Positions 35,351 to 44,879 are shown, numbered from the stretch's first letter. The stretch is 64,000 nucleotides of DNA from Pararhizobium mangrovi (GCF_006516965.1 NZ_VHLH01000004.1:62001-126000); one strand, 5' to 3'. Notes: generated by a model not told the origin, from the letters alone. Numbers and translations: made by a program.

Positions 35351-36354
35351 GAGGTGACGTCGTCCATCGCGTTCGCCTCTTCCTTGCCGGTCGGCCGGCC
35401 GTTCACGAGGGGGTAGTTGCACAGCGCGCCACCGAACTCCGGGCCCTGTCGTTTGACCGACCTGCGGCAAAGGTCGTCGGCATAGCGGCATCGCGGCGAG
35501 AACAGGCAGCCTTCCGGCCGGTCGTACTGGCCGGGCACGACGCCCGGAATGGCGGGCAGGCGCTTGTCCGTCGCGCGTTCGGGCAGGGCCGCGAGAAGCG
35601 CTGCGGTATAGGGGTGGTGCGGATCGGCGAAGAGATCCTTCACGTGCTGCTCTTCGACCTTTTCGCCGGCATACTGGACCTGAACGCGCTCGGCGGTCTC
35701 GGCCACCACGCCCATGTCGTGCGTGATGAGGATGAGCGCCATGTCCTTCTTTTTCTGAAGATCGACGAGCAGTTCCAGGATCTGGGCCTGGATCGTGACG
35801 TCGAGGGCCGTCGTCGGCTCGTCGGCGATCAGGAGCTTGGGATCGCAGGCGAGCGCCATGGCGATCATCACGCGCTGGCTCATGCCGCCCGAAAGCTGGT
35901 GCGGAAAGACGTTCAGCCGCTTTTCGGGCGCCGGAATACCGACCTGCTTCAAGAGCTCGATCGCCTTTTCGCGCCGCTCCTTCCGGCCGAGGCCGAGATG
36001 TTTGCGCAGCGATTCGCCGAGCTGGAAGCCGACGGTGAAGCACGGGTTGAGGCTCGACATCGGCTCCTGAAAGATCATTGCCATCTCGCGGCCGATGACC
36101 TTGCGGCGCGCGCGCGGACCCATGGCGCGCAGATCGTTGCCCTGAAAGGCCAGCCGCTTCGCCTCGACGCTCGCCGTCCAGGGCAGGAGACCCATGAGGG
36201 CGAGCATGGCGACGGACTTGCCGGAGCCCGATTCGCCGACGATCGACAGGATCTCGCCCTGGTCGCAGGTCAGCGATATGTCGTGAACAGCACGGAACAT
36301 GCCGCCAGACGTCTGGAAGCTGACCGAAAGGTTCTCGATTTCGAGAAGCGCCAT
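35347..36354 (-). CDS. dppD: Dipeptide/oligopeptide ABC transporter ATP-binding protein (DppD-like)
   Basis: A 335-residue partner ATPase. Motifs are GESGSGKSVAMLALMGLL (Walker A), FQEPMSSLNPCFTVG, LSGGMSQRVMIAMALACDP, LIADEPTTALDVTIQ, and the HPY region RPEGCLFSPRCRYADDLCR with its cysteines. It overlaps the permease gene upstream by one base and the second ATPase gene downstream by four, indicating translational coupling. Confidence 0.93.
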   Translation of the reverse strand: MALLEIENLSVSFQTSGGMFRAVHDISLTCDQGEILSIVGESGSGKSVAMLALMGLLPWTASVEAKRLAFQGNDLRAMGPRARRKVIGREMAMIFQEPMSSLNPCFTVGFQLGESLRKHLGLGRKERREKAIELLKQVGIPAPEKRLNVFPHQLSGGMSQRVMIAMALACDPKLLIADEPTTALDVTIQAQILELLVDLQKKKDMALILITHDMGVVAETAERVQVQYAGEKVEEQHVKDLFADPHHPYTAALLAALPERATDKRLPAIPGVVPGQYDRPEGCLFSPRCRYADDLCRRSVKRQGPEFGGALCNYPLVNGRPTGKEEANAMDDVTS

Positions 36355-37283
36355 CAGGACCTCTTCAGCTTGGGATCGAGCGCGTCGCGCAGGCCGTCGC
36401 CCATCAGGTTGATGGCGAGCACGGTGACGAGGATGGCAAGGCCCGGGAAGGTGACCGCCCACCACGCCTTCAGGATGAACTCGCGCGATTCGGCGAGCAT
36501 CGTTCCCCATTCCGGGGTGGGCGGTTGCGCGCCCATGCCGAGGAAGCCGAGTGCCGCTGCGTCGAGAATGGCGTTCGAAAAGGAAAGTGCGGCCTGGACT
36601 ATGACAGGACCGAGACAGTTCGGCAGTAGCGTGCGCGTCATCAGGTAGAACGGCGACGCGCCGGCGACACGTGCGGAAATCACGTATTCCCGGTCGATCT
36701 CGCCAATCACCGCAGCTCGCGTCAGCCGGACGAAGTGCGGCTGCAGGACGATGGCGATGGCGATCATGGCGTTGACGAGGCCGGGGCCGAGCACGGCGAC
36801 GAGCACGAGCGCCAGAAGCAGCGAGGGAAAGGCGAGGATGACATCCATGATCCGCATGATCAGCGTATCGAGCCATCCGCGAACGTAACCGGCGATGAGG
36901 CCGACCGTAACGCCGCCCAGCAAAGCGATCGCCACCACGACGATGCCGATGAAGAGCGAAAAGCGCGAGCCGTAGATCAGGCGCGAGAAGATATCGCGGC
37001 CGACGGCGTCCGTGCCGAGGAAGAAGCGCCATTCGCCTCCCGACGTCCATGCGGGCGGCAGGAGCTGGGCGTTGTCGAACTGGATGTTCGGGTCGTGCGG
37101 GGCGAGCAGCGGCGCGAGGATGGCCACCAGCACGAGCAGGGCGAAAACGACGAGGCCGGCGACGGCACCGCGGTTTTCGGAGAAGTAGTACCAGAACTCG
37201 GACAGGCCCGAGCGCCGCGCCGGGGTTTCGTTCCTGGCGAGCTCTTCGGCCGCTTCTTCGGAGATGCTTTCTTCAAGCGCCAT
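36354..37283 (-). CDS. dppC: Dipeptide/oligopeptide ABC transporter permease (DppC-like)
   Basis: A 309-residue inner-membrane permease. A ~30-residue acidic cytoplasmic N-terminus precedes the OppC_N segment (FWYYFSENRGAVAGLVVFALLVLVAI). The binding-protein-dependent transport domain has about five further helices, with the EAA loop in EYVISARVAGASPFYLMTRTLLPNCLGP. The conserved GTDAVGRDIFSR motif is present. ATG 37283 lies one base after the dppB stop codon. Confidence 0.93.
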   Translation of the reverse strand: MALEESISEEAAEELARNETPARRSGLSEFWYYFSENRGAVAGLVVFALLVLVAILAPLLAPHDPNIQFDNAQLLPPAWTSGGEWRFFLGTDAVGRDIFSRLIYGSRFSLFIGIVVVAIALLGGVTVGLIAGYVRGWLDTLIMRIMDVILAFPSLLLALVLVAVLGPGLVNAMIAIAIVLQPHFVRLTRAAVIGEIDREYVISARVAGASPFYLMTRTLLPNCLGPVIVQAALSFSNAILDAAALGFLGMGAQPPTPEWGTMLAESREFILKAWWAVTFPGLAILVTVLAINLMGDGLRDALDPKLKRS

Positions 37284-37284
37284 G

Positions 37285-38292
37285 TCAGGTGTGCCGGATG
37301 CGCGGGTTGATGAAGCCGTAGAGGACGTCGACGGCAAGGTTCACGAGCATGATGATGATCGCGATGATGAGCAGACCGCCCTGAATGACGGGGTAGTCTC
37401 GGCGGAAGACCGAGTCGACCATCCACTTGCCGATCCCGGGCCACGAGAAGATGGTTTCCGTCAGGATCGCGCCGGCCATCAGCACGCCGACCTGAAGGCC
37501 GATGGTGGTGACGACCGGGATCATCGCGTTTCTCAACGCATGGATGCCGACGACGCGGCGCGGCGGCATACCCTTGGCGCGAGCCGTGCGCACATAGTCC
37601 TCGCCGAGGACTTCGAGCATTGCCGAACGCGTCTGCCGGGCGATGACGGCGAGCGGAATCGTGGCGAGCACGATCGCCGGCAGCACGAGGTGGGATAGCG
37701 CCGAGGTAAACGCGCCTTCCTGTCCGGAAAGCAGACTGTCGATCAGCATGAACCCCGTCGGCGTCGGGAAATAATACATCAGCGAGATGCGACCGGAGAC
37801 CGGCGTCCAGCCAAGGATCCCGGAAAAGAGAATGATGAGCAACGGTCCCCACCAGAAGATCGGCATGGAATAGCCGATGAGGGCGGTGCCCATGATGCCC
37901 TGTTCGAGCACGGAACCGCGCTTGATCGCAGCGAGCATGCCGGCTGGAATGCCGATGCCGACCGCGAGGATCATCGCGCAGATCGATAGTTCGAGGGTCG
38001 CGGGAAAGCGCGAGAAGAATTCGTCGATGACCGGACGCTTGGTCACGACGGAACTGCCGAAATCGCCGGTCAGCACCCCGCCGAGATAGTCGAGGTATTG
38101 GAGCGGCAGCGACTTGTCGAGCCCGAGCGCGTGCATGGCCGCGGCGTGCTGCGCGGGCGTCATGCCATGCTCGCCCGCCATCAGGATCACGGGGTCGCCC
38201 GGCAGAAGGCGGATGAACGAGAAGGCGATCAGCGACACGCCGATGAAGGTCGGCACGAGGACGGCGATGCGCCTGAGGATGAATTGTAGCAT
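37285..38292 (-). CDS. dppB: Dipeptide/oligopeptide ABC transporter permease (DppB-like)
   Basis: A 335-residue six-helix permease beginning MLQFILRRIAVLVPTFIGVSLIAFSFIRLLPGDPV, the standard DppB/OppB start. The EAA loop is EDYVRTARAKGMPPRRVVGIHALRNAMIP. AGGG 6 nt before the ATG is a fair ribosome-binding site. It lies 142 bp after the binding-protein gene, with a perfect hairpin in between. Confidence 0.93.
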   Translation of the reverse strand: MLQFILRRIAVLVPTFIGVSLIAFSFIRLLPGDPVILMAGEHGMTPAQHAAAMHALGLDKSLPLQYLDYLGGVLTGDFGSSVVTKRPVIDEFFSRFPATLELSICAMILAVGIGIPAGMLAAIKRGSVLEQGIMGTALIGYSMPIFWWGPLLIILFSGILGWTPVSGRISLMYYFPTPTGFMLIDSLLSGQEGAFTSALSHLVLPAIVLATIPLAVIARQTRSAMLEVLGEDYVRTARAKGMPPRRVVGIHALRNAMIPVVTTIGLQVGVLMAGAILTETIFSWPGIGKWMVDSVFRRDYPVIQGGLLIIAIIIMLVNLAVDVLYGFINPRIRHT

Positions 38293-38389
38293 GCGTTACC
38301 CTGCGAGGCTCCGTTCGACTGGCCGTACGGAACGCCCGGCCCGTTCCGATGAACGGGAGGCCGACGCTGACGAACGGGAGCAACCGGAT

Positions 38390-38416
38390 GGAAAGCGCCG
38401 GATACCGGCGCTTTCC
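38390..38416 (-). other. Intercistronic hairpin between dppA and dppB
   Basis: A perfect 12-bp stem GGAAAGCGCCGG/CCGGCGCTTTCC with a 3-nt loop, 18 bp after the dppA stop and without a U-run. Such hairpins behind binding-protein genes protect the upstream mRNA and let the binding protein be made in excess of the membrane parts. Confidence 0.6.
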
Positions 38417-38434
38417 GATACTTGATCGAGGTGC

Positions 38435-40033
38435 CTACTGCGACAGGCTCACATCGTCGAAGCGGTGGAAGCCGAGCGGGTCCTGCTGGAAGCCCTGGAC
38501 CTTCTTGCTCATCGGCATGATGACGGTCGAATGGTCGATCGTCATCCACGGTGCCTGCTGCTTGAAGATCTTCTGGGCCTGCTGGTAGAGCTTGACGCGC
38601 TCGTCCTTGTCGGTGGTGCGGGCGGCCTTGTCGACGAGGCTCTGGAAATCCTTGTCGCACCATTCCGCGACGTTGTTCGACGTTCCGACGCCGTCGCAGC
38701 CGAGGAGGGTGTTCAGGAAGTTGTCCGGATCGCCGTTGTCGCCCGTCCAGCCCAGCATCACCGCGCCGTCATGGTCCTTCTGGCCGGCGCGCTTGATGTA
38801 TTCGCCCCATTCGTAGCTGACGATGTTGGCCGTGACGCCGATCTTCTTGAAGTCGGCCTGGATGATTTCCGCGGCGCGCCGTGCGTTCAGCATGTAGGGA
38901 CGCGAGACCGGCATCGCCCAGATGTTCATCTTGAGGTTCTTGACGCCGGCGTCGGCCAGCATCTGCTTGGCCTTGTCGGGATCGTACGGATCGTCCTGGA
39001 CGGACTTGTTGTAGCTCCACATGGTCGGCGGGATCGGGTTCGTGGCGACCTGCGCCATGCCCTGAAAGACCGACTGGACGATCGCCTTCTTGTCGACGGC
39101 CATGTTGAGCGCCTTGCGCACCTTGACGTTGTCGAAGGGCTTCTGGCTGACGTTATAAGCCAGATATGCGATGTTAAGGCCCGGCTGTTCAAGAACCTGG
39201 AGGCTGTCGTCCTTCTTCAGCCCGGCCACGTCCGCCGCATTCGGGTACGGCATGATCTGGCATTCGCCGGACTTCAGCTTCTGCGTGCGCACGGAAGCTT
39301 CCGGCGTGATCGCGAAGACGAGATTGTCGAGCTTCTGCTTGCCGTCCCAGTAGTCCGGGTTCGCCTTGTAGCGAATGACGGCGTCCGGCTGATAGGCGAC
39401 GAAGGTGAACGGACCGGTGCCGACCGGCTTCTGGTTCAGATCGCCCATGTTGCCGTTCTTCTTGAGCTGATCGGCGTACTCCTTCGACATGATCGACGAG
39501 AAGTCCATGGCGAGATCGGCCAGGAACGGCGCGCTCGGACGCGACAGGGTGAACTTCACCGTCTTGTCGTCGACCTTCTCGACCTTCTTGAGCAGCGAAT
39601 CGAAGCCCATGCTCGAAAAGTAGGTGTAGGTCGTGCCGTTGGCGTAGTCGTGCCAGGGGTTGCCGTCCTTGAGCTGACGGTTGAACGAGAAGACGACGTC
39701 GTCGGCGTTCATGTCGCGGGAAGGCTTGAAGTAGTCGGTCGCGCCGAACTTGACGCCGTCGCGAAGGTGGAAGGTGTAGACCGTGCCGTCGTCCGAGACG
39801 TCCCAGCTCTTGGCGAGGCCGGGGGTCAGCTCGGTGCTACCGTGCTTGAACTCGACGAGGCGGTTGTAGATCGTGCGCGACGAGGCGTCGAAGGTCGTAC
39901 CGGTCGTGTAGAGCGCGGGATCGAAGCCTTCCGGCGAGCCTTCCGAGCAATAGACCAGCGTCTGTGCCTGCACCGCCGATGCCATGACCGACGCGAAGAG
40001 CGATGCGGTCAGCACTTTGGTAATTCGTTTCAT
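38435..40033 (-). CDS. dppA: Periplasmic dipeptide-binding protein (DppA-like)
   Basis: A 532-residue SBP_bac_5 family protein. Signal peptide 1-23 (ASAVQA). The mature start QTLVYCSEGSPEGFDPALYTTGTTFDASSRTIYNRLVEF is close to DppA of enteric bacteria, as are MDFSSIMSKEYAD and VGTGPFTFVAYQPDAVIRYKANPDYW. The peptide-binding role is inferred from this similarity; some DppA proteins also bind heme or delta-aminolevulinate. GGGAG stands before the ATG. It is the first gene of dppABCDF. Confidence 0.92.
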   Translation of the reverse strand: MKRITKVLTASLFASVMASAVQAQTLVYCSEGSPEGFDPALYTTGTTFDASSRTIYNRLVEFKHGSTELTPGLAKSWDVSDDGTVYTFHLRDGVKFGATDYFKPSRDMNADDVVFSFNRQLKDGNPWHDYANGTTYTYFSSMGFDSLLKKVEKVDDKTVKFTLSRPSAPFLADLAMDFSSIMSKEYADQLKKNGNMGDLNQKPVGTGPFTFVAYQPDAVIRYKANPDYWDGKQKLDNLVFAITPEASVRTQKLKSGECQIMPYPNAADVAGLKKDDSLQVLEQPGLNIAYLAYNVSQKPFDNVKVRKALNMAVDKKAIVQSVFQGMAQVATNPIPPTMWSYNKSVQDDPYDPDKAKQMLADAGVKNLKMNIWAMPVSRPYMLNARRAAEIIQADFKKIGVTANIVSYEWGEYIKRAGQKDHDGAVMLGWTGDNGDPDNFLNTLLGCDGVGTSNNVAEWCDKDFQSLVDKAARTTDKDERVKLYQQAQKIFKQQAPWMTIDHSTVIMPMSKKVQGFQQDPLGFHRFDDVSLSQ

Positions 40034-40210
40034 GAAATTCTCCCAGTTTCGTCAAGGCGCGCATGACGGTGAACGCCGCAGCCGGCGGCTAGGCGGAACG
40101 CGATCCGATCACGGTCAGGAACACGACCCGGTTTCACCGATGCGTAAATCGCCTATTAGTCGCCACAATCCGCACCCGCAATCGAGTTTTGATCTTCGCA
40201 ACTTCCTTGC

Positions 40211-40242
40211 GCATATAATGTGCCACGCGACATTCTGCGCAA
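40211..40242 (-). promoter_or_regulatory. Candidate dppA promoter region
   Basis: On the minus strand TTGCGC (40237-40242) and an AT-rich -10 (ATTATA, 40214-40219) are 17 bp apart, about 180 bp upstream of dppA. The same bases also form GG-N10-GC (TGGCAC...ATGC, 40211-40225), the spacing of a sigma54 site. The plus strand reads a perfect TATAAT (40214-40219). Which of these is used cannot be decided by eye. Confidence 0.35.
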
Positions 40243-40261
40243 AATAACGCCGCCCTGTCGA

Positions 40262-40307
40262 CCGAAAATCACGGAAAGCGCCTTCGGACACGCCGACACC
40301 GCTTTCC
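40262..40307 (-). terminator. Hairpin just downstream of the P1 peptidase gene
   Basis: GGAAAGCG/CGCTTTCC arms (40273-40280, 40300-40307) with an inner TCGG/CCGA stem begin 2 bp after the stop codon. On the minus strand GTGATTTTCGG follows. It probably ends the second peptide-transport operon. Confidence 0.55.
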
Positions 40308-40308
40308 C

Positions 40309-41340
40309 TCATGCGCCTTTGCTGCGGTCGGCGGGATCGTCGCGCACGGTCTCGGACCACGTCGGAAGGGTATCGCCGGCCGCCGGTCGCGCCGCGTAGA
40401 CGGCACGCGCGATCGCGCGGGCAAGGCAGAGAGCTGCACCGTGGCCGAGCATCAGCAACGTGTGGGGATCATCGCCGGGCGGCTTGGCTCCCGTCGCCGC
40501 GGCGAAGACGAGATCGCCGTCGAAGAATGTATGGGAAGGAACGATCGCGCGTGCCATCCCGTCGTGGGCCGCGGTCGCCATGCGCTGCGCCCCGGCCTTG
40601 GTCAGCGCCGCATCGGTCGCGACGATCGCGATCGTCGTGTTGGCGCCGGACGCGAAGGCCTCGCCCTTCCGGTTGGCAGGCTGGACGAGCCCCGGCGTTT
40701 CGGGCGACGGGCCAAGCCCGCCGAACTCGCCATCGACCTCGAAGGGCGCCGCCCAGAAATGCGGACCGTTCCCGACCGTGACGCTGCCATAAGGATTGGC
40801 CGCGACGAGCGCACCGACGGTGTGGCCGCTGTCGAGCACGAGCGAGGCCGAACCGAGACCGCCCTTCAGCGTGCCGGTGGTGGCACCCGTTCCCGCACCT
40901 TCGGAACCGACCGGGAACGTCTCGCCCGCCGCCTCGAACGCCGCACGGCCGAGGGCGTGGTAGGGGTTTTCCGTCCAAGCCTTGTCGCCTCCGTTCGTCA
41001 GATCGAAAAGGATGGCGGCCGGAACGATGGGCACGCTTACCGGCCCGACGGTCAGACCGCGACCGGCCGCACGAAGACCGTCCGAAACCCCGGATGCCGC
41101 ATCGAGGCCGAAAGCGGAACCGCCTGAAAGGACGAGCGCATCGACCGTTTCGACCATGCGGCCCGGCGCGAGCAGGTCGGTTTCCCGTGTGCCGGGCGCG
41201 CCGCCCATCACGTGGACGGCGGCGGTGAAGCGATCGGCGGAGGTCAGGACGGTGACGCCGGACTTCAGCCGCGCATCCGCCGCGTTGCCGACGATCAGCC
41301 CCTCGACGTCGGTGATGAGATTGCGTGGACCGGGTTTCAC
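40309..41340 (-). CDS. P1-family (DmpA/BapA-type) aminopeptidase
   Basis: A 343-residue member of the self-processing peptidase family P1 (L-aminopeptidase/D-esterase, beta-peptidyl aminopeptidase). Family features are NLITDVEGLIVGNA, VSGGSAFGLDAASGV-like glycine stretches (VLSGGSAFGLDAA), GAGTGATTGTLKGGLGSASLVL around the processing-site serine, and GANTTIAIVATDAALTKAGAQRMA. The start is GTG at 41340 with GGGAGG 6 nt upstream. It lies 85 bp after the ATPase gene of the second peptide transporter on the same strand, which suggests that imported peptides are hydrolysed by it. Confidence 0.85.
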   Translation of the reverse strand: MKPGPRNLITDVEGLIVGNAADARLKSGVTVLTSADRFTAAVHVMGGAPGTRETDLLAPGRMVETVDALVLSGGSAFGLDAASGVSDGLRAAGRGLTVGPVSVPIVPAAILFDLTNGGDKAWTENPYHALGRAAFEAAGETFPVGSEGAGTGATTGTLKGGLGSASLVLDSGHTVGALVAANPYGSVTVGNGPHFWAAPFEVDGEFGGLGPSPETPGLVQPANRKGEAFASGANTTIAIVATDAALTKAGAQRMATAAHDGMARAIVPSHTFFDGDLVFAAATGAKPPGDDPHTLLMLGHGAALCLARAIARAVYAARPAAGDTLPTWSETVRDDPADRSKGA

Positions 41341-41425
41341 CTATGGCCTCCCTGGCTCATTCGGAGCGATCGGCATCTTCGCATGCGATGCCGGTGAAGT
41401 CGAAGGCGAAGCGCTCGCGCCGCGC

Positions 41426-43063
41426 TTACGGGGTGGCAGCCCGTTCGGCCTTCCTTCGCGATTTCGCGAGCTCACGTTCGATATCGGGTGTCGCCGCGAT
41501 CAGGCTGCGCGTGTAGGCGTGGCGGGGCTCGGCGAAGACGCGTTCCGTCTCGCCTTCCTCGATGATGCGCCCGGCCTGCATGACGTAGATCCTGTCGGTG
41601 ATCGCACGGACGACCGAAAGGTCGTGCGAGACGAAGAGATAGGCGATCGAGCGTCGCCTCGAAAGGTCGGCGAGCAGGTCCAGGATGCGCGAGCGGATCG
41701 AGACGTCGAGCGCCGAGACCGCTTCGTCGAGGACGATGATCTCCGGCTCGATGATCAGTGCACGCGCGATCGCGATGCGCTGGCGCTCGCCGCCGGAGAA
41801 TTCGTGGATATAACGCTCCGCGTCGTCCGGTTGCAGGCCGACGTCGGCGAGAGCCGCGGCGATGCGTTCGCGTCGCTGCTTGCCGCGAGGGGCGTCGGCA
41901 AGCAGATGGAACGGCTCGCCGATGAGACGGGCGACCCGGTGGCGCGGATCGAAGGAGGCGTAGGGGTCCTGAAAGACGACCTGCACCTTTCGGCGAAGGG
42001 CCTGATCCGGCTTCGAACCCGCCGCATGAAACGGAAGGCCGCCGATCTCGATCGAGCCGGTGGTGAGGGGATCGAGCCCGAGAATGGTGCGCACGAGGGT
42101 GGACTTTCCGCAGCCCGATTCGCCGACGAGCCCGACATTCTCACCGCGGCGTAGCGCCATGGAAACATGATCGACGGCGCAGAAGCTCGCCGCAGGCGAG
42201 AACAGGGATCGCCGCGGCAAGGCGTAGTCGCGCACGACGCCCGAAACGGTGAGGATCTCGGCCGATGTCTCGAGTTGCCGCTTGCCGGCCGGCGCGCTGG
42301 TGGACGCTTCGAGGAGCGCCTTCGTATGGGGATGATGTGGCGTCGTAAAGAGGGTTTGCGTGCGGCCGTCTTCGACGATCGCACCGTTGCGCATGACGAC
42401 GATCCGGTCCGCCATGCCGGCCATGACCGCAAGGTCGTGCGTGATGAGGACGAGGCCTGCGCCGTCCTCCGCGACGAGGCGTTTGAGAAGGGCGAGGATG
42501 TTCGCCTGCGTCGTGACGTCGAGTGCCGTCGTCGGCTCGTCGGCGATCAGAAGCTTCGGTTTCAGGACGATCGCCATGGCAATCACGACGCGCTGTCGCT
42601 GGCCGCCGGAAAGGTCGTGGGGGTAACGATCAAGCGAGAAGCGCTCCTCCGGCAGCCCGACCCGGTTCAGCGTCTCGCGGGCGATGTCGCGGGCTTCGCG
42701 CCTGCTCGCATCGGTGTGGATGCGTACCGTCTCGGCCACCTGATCGCCGATCGTGCGGACGGGGTTCAGCGCGGTCATCGGCTCCTGGAAGACCATGCCG
42801 ATCTCCCGCCCGCGCACGGTGCACATCCGCGCTTCGTCGTACCCTTCGAGGGCTTTGCCATCGAGACGGATCGAGCCCGTCCATTGCGCTGTTTCCGGGA
42901 GGAGCTGCATGATCGCGTTCGCCGTCATGCTCTTGCCGGAACCCGATTCCCCGACGATGCCGAGCACCTCGCCTGCCTCGAGGGTAAGGCCCACGTCGCG
43001 GAGCACCGGCCGGTCGCCGATCGAAAGGTCGAGGTGCTCGACGGCAAGAAGCGGCTTGCTCAT
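41426..43063 (-). CDS. Peptide ABC transporter ATP-binding protein with two fused ATPase domains
   Basis: A 545-residue protein carrying both ATPases in one chain, like GsiA/YejF. Domain 1 (residues 5-255) has GESGSGKSMTANAIM, LSGGQRQRVVIAMAI and LIADEPTTALD. Domain 2 (275-535) has GESGCGKSTLVRTIL, FSGGERQRIAIARAL and IVLDEAVSALDVS, where the usual Pro after Glu is Ala. The oligo_HPY cysteine region found in separate DppD/DppF proteins is absent. It overlaps the permease gene upstream by 4 bp. Confidence 0.9.
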   Translation of the reverse strand: MSKPLLAVEHLDLSIGDRPVLRDVGLTLEAGEVLGIVGESGSGKSMTANAIMQLLPETAQWTGSIRLDGKALEGYDEARMCTVRGREIGMVFQEPMTALNPVRTIGDQVAETVRIHTDASRREARDIARETLNRVGLPEERFSLDRYPHDLSGGQRQRVVIAMAIVLKPKLLIADEPTTALDVTTQANILALLKRLVAEDGAGLVLITHDLAVMAGMADRIVVMRNGAIVEDGRTQTLFTTPHHPHTKALLEASTSAPAGKRQLETSAEILTVSGVVRDYALPRRSLFSPAASFCAVDHVSMALRRGENVGLVGESGCGKSTLVRTILGLDPLTTGSIEIGGLPFHAAGSKPDQALRRKVQVVFQDPYASFDPRHRVARLIGEPFHLLADAPRGKQRRERIAAALADVGLQPDDAERYIHEFSGGERQRIAIARALIIEPEIIVLDEAVSALDVSIRSRILDLLADLSRRRSIAYLFVSHDLSVVRAITDRIYVMQAGRIIEEGETERVFAEPRHAYTRSLIAATPDIERELAKSRRKAERAATP

Positions 43064-43932
43064 CGCGCCCGTCTCAGCCTCGGGTCGAGGATGTCGCGCA
43101 GCCCGTCGCCCATCAGGTTGAGGCCGAGAACGGTGCACACGATCGCCATGCCCGGAAAAATCGCGAGGTAAGGGGCGAAGGCGATCATCGTCTGCGAATC
43201 GGCGAGCATGCGGCCCCAACTCGGCAGCGGCGGTTGCGTGCCGAGGCCGACATAGGCGAGGCCGGCTTCGGCGAGGATGCCGAGCGAGAACTGGATGGTG
43301 GCCTGCACCACGAGGATGTTGGCGATGTTCGGCAGGATATGCTCCAGCGAGATCCGGGCAGCCTTCTTCCCCGCTACGCGCGCGGCCATGATGTAGTCCC
43401 GCGTCCATATGGAAAGGGCAGCGCCGCGCGAGAGGCGCGCGAAGACCGGGATATTGAAGATGCCGATCGCGACGATGGCGTTGACGGCGCCCGGACCGAA
43501 GATCGCCGTGATCATGATCGCCATGAGAAGGGCGGGGAAGGCGAAGACGAGATCGTTCGTACGCATGATGATCTCGTCGAGCAGCGAACCTCGCCGCGCC
43601 GCCGCGGCAAGGCCGAGCGGCACCCCTGCCGCCACACCGATCCCGACGGCGACCAGTGCCACGGCGATGGAGGCGCGCGCACCGACCATGACCATGGAAA
43701 AAACGTCGCGACCGAAATGATCCGTGCCGAACCAGTGCGCAGCCGAGGGTGGTTGCAGCTTGTCGGCGATGTTCATCGCGGTGACGTCGTAGGGCGTCCA
43801 TGCGAACGAGACCACGGCGGCCAGGAGGAACACCGCACTGAGGGCAAAGCCGATCGCGAACGCCGGCGTGCGCACCGCTGCGGAAAGGAAGCCCGTGCGC
43901 TTCGGGCGCGTGCGATCGGCCGGGACGCTCAT
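43060..43932 (-). CDS. Peptide ABC transporter permease (DppC/OppC type)
   Basis: A 290-residue inner-membrane permease. The N-terminal helix is FAIGFALSAVFLLAAVVSF, the conserved segment GTDHFGRDVFSMVMVGARAS follows, and the EAA loop is RDYIMAARVAGKKAARISLEHILPNIANI. The C-terminal GLNLMGDGLRDILDPRL is typical. It overlaps both neighbours by 4 bp, so the genes are translationally coupled. Confidence 0.91.
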   Translation of the reverse strand: MSVPADRTRPKRTGFLSAAVRTPAFAIGFALSAVFLLAAVVSFAWTPYDVTAMNIADKLQPPSAAHWFGTDHFGRDVFSMVMVGARASIAVALVAVGIGVAAGVPLGLAAAARRGSLLDEIIMRTNDLVFAFPALLMAIMITAIFGPGAVNAIVAIGIFNIPVFARLSRGAALSIWTRDYIMAARVAGKKAARISLEHILPNIANILVVQATIQFSLGILAEAGLAYVGLGTQPPLPSWGRMLADSQTMIAFAPYLAIFPGMAIVCTVLGLNLMGDGLRDILDPRLRRAR

Positions 43933-44879
43933 CGCCGACGCGTCCGCAACCGCGGATCCGCCGCCGCATAGGCGAGATCGGTCAGGAAGGTGACGAGAAC
44001 GACCGCGAGCACCAGCAGGACGACGACCGACTGCACGACCACGAGGTCGCGCTGCGCGATCGCCTTGAAGACGAGCTGACCGAGGCCGGGCAGGTAGAAG
44101 ACGTTCTCGATGATGATCGCGCCGGCGAGCAGGAACGAAAACTGCAGGCCGACGATCGTGAGCACCGGGATCAGCGCGTTGCGCAGCGCATGCCGCCGCA
44201 ATGCCTGGCTTCGCGTCAGCCCCTTTGCGCGTGCCGTCCGCACGAAATCCTCGCCCAGCATATCGAGGAGCGAGGAGCGGAGCACGCGCGCGAGGATCGA
44301 AGCCTGGGGCAGGGCGAGGGCGATGGCCGGCAGGGTCAGCGCCTTCATGCAGGGGAAAAATCCGGCTTGCCATCCCGGAAACCCGCCGGCCGAAAACCAG
44401 TGCAGCGTGATCGAAAACAGAAGGACGAGCAGCATCGCGAACCAGAAGTTCGGAAGGGCGATGCCGAGCTGGGTCAGCCCCATGATCGAGACGTCGCGCG
44501 CCGAGTTGCGCCTGGAAGCCGACAGGACGCCCGCTGGAAACGCGACGAGGATGGAGAGCGAAAGCGCATAGAGCGCGAGCGGCAGCGAGATCCAGATGCG
44601 TTGGCCGATCAGCTGCGAAACGGGCACCTTGTAGGTGTAGCTGACACCGAAATTACCGCTGAGAAGCCCGCCGACCCAACTGGCGTAGCGCATGAGGATC
44701 GGCTGGTCGAGGCCAAGTTCGCGGTGCAGCGCGGCAACCGCCTGCGGGCTCGCATCGAGGCCGAGCATGACGCGCGCGGGATCGCCCGGCACGATGTTGG
44801 TCACGGCGAAGATGACGATGCTCGCCGCAACGAGCGTGAGGGCGAGCGAGACGAAGCGCTTGCACGCGAAGAGAAGCAT
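43929..44879 (-). CDS. Peptide ABC transporter permease (DppB/OppB type)
   Basis: A 316-residue permease. It begins MLLFACKRFVSLALTLVAASIVIFAVTNIVPGDPARVMLG. The EAA loop is EDFVRTARAKGLTRSQALRRHALRNALIP, and six helices are predicted by eye. It lies 168 bp after the binding-protein gene. Confidence 0.91.
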   Translation of the reverse strand: MLLFACKRFVSLALTLVAASIVIFAVTNIVPGDPARVMLGLDASPQAVAALHRELGLDQPILMRYASWVGGLLSGNFGVSYTYKVPVSQLIGQRIWISLPLALYALSLSILVAFPAGVLSASRRNSARDVSIMGLTQLGIALPNFWFAMLLVLLFSITLHWFSAGGFPGWQAGFFPCMKALTLPAIALALPQASILARVLRSSLLDMLGEDFVRTARAKGLTRSQALRRHALRNALIPVLTIVGLQFSFLLAGAIIIENVFYLPGLGQLVFKAIAQRDLVVVQSVVVLLVLAVVLVTFLTDLAYAAADPRLRTRRR

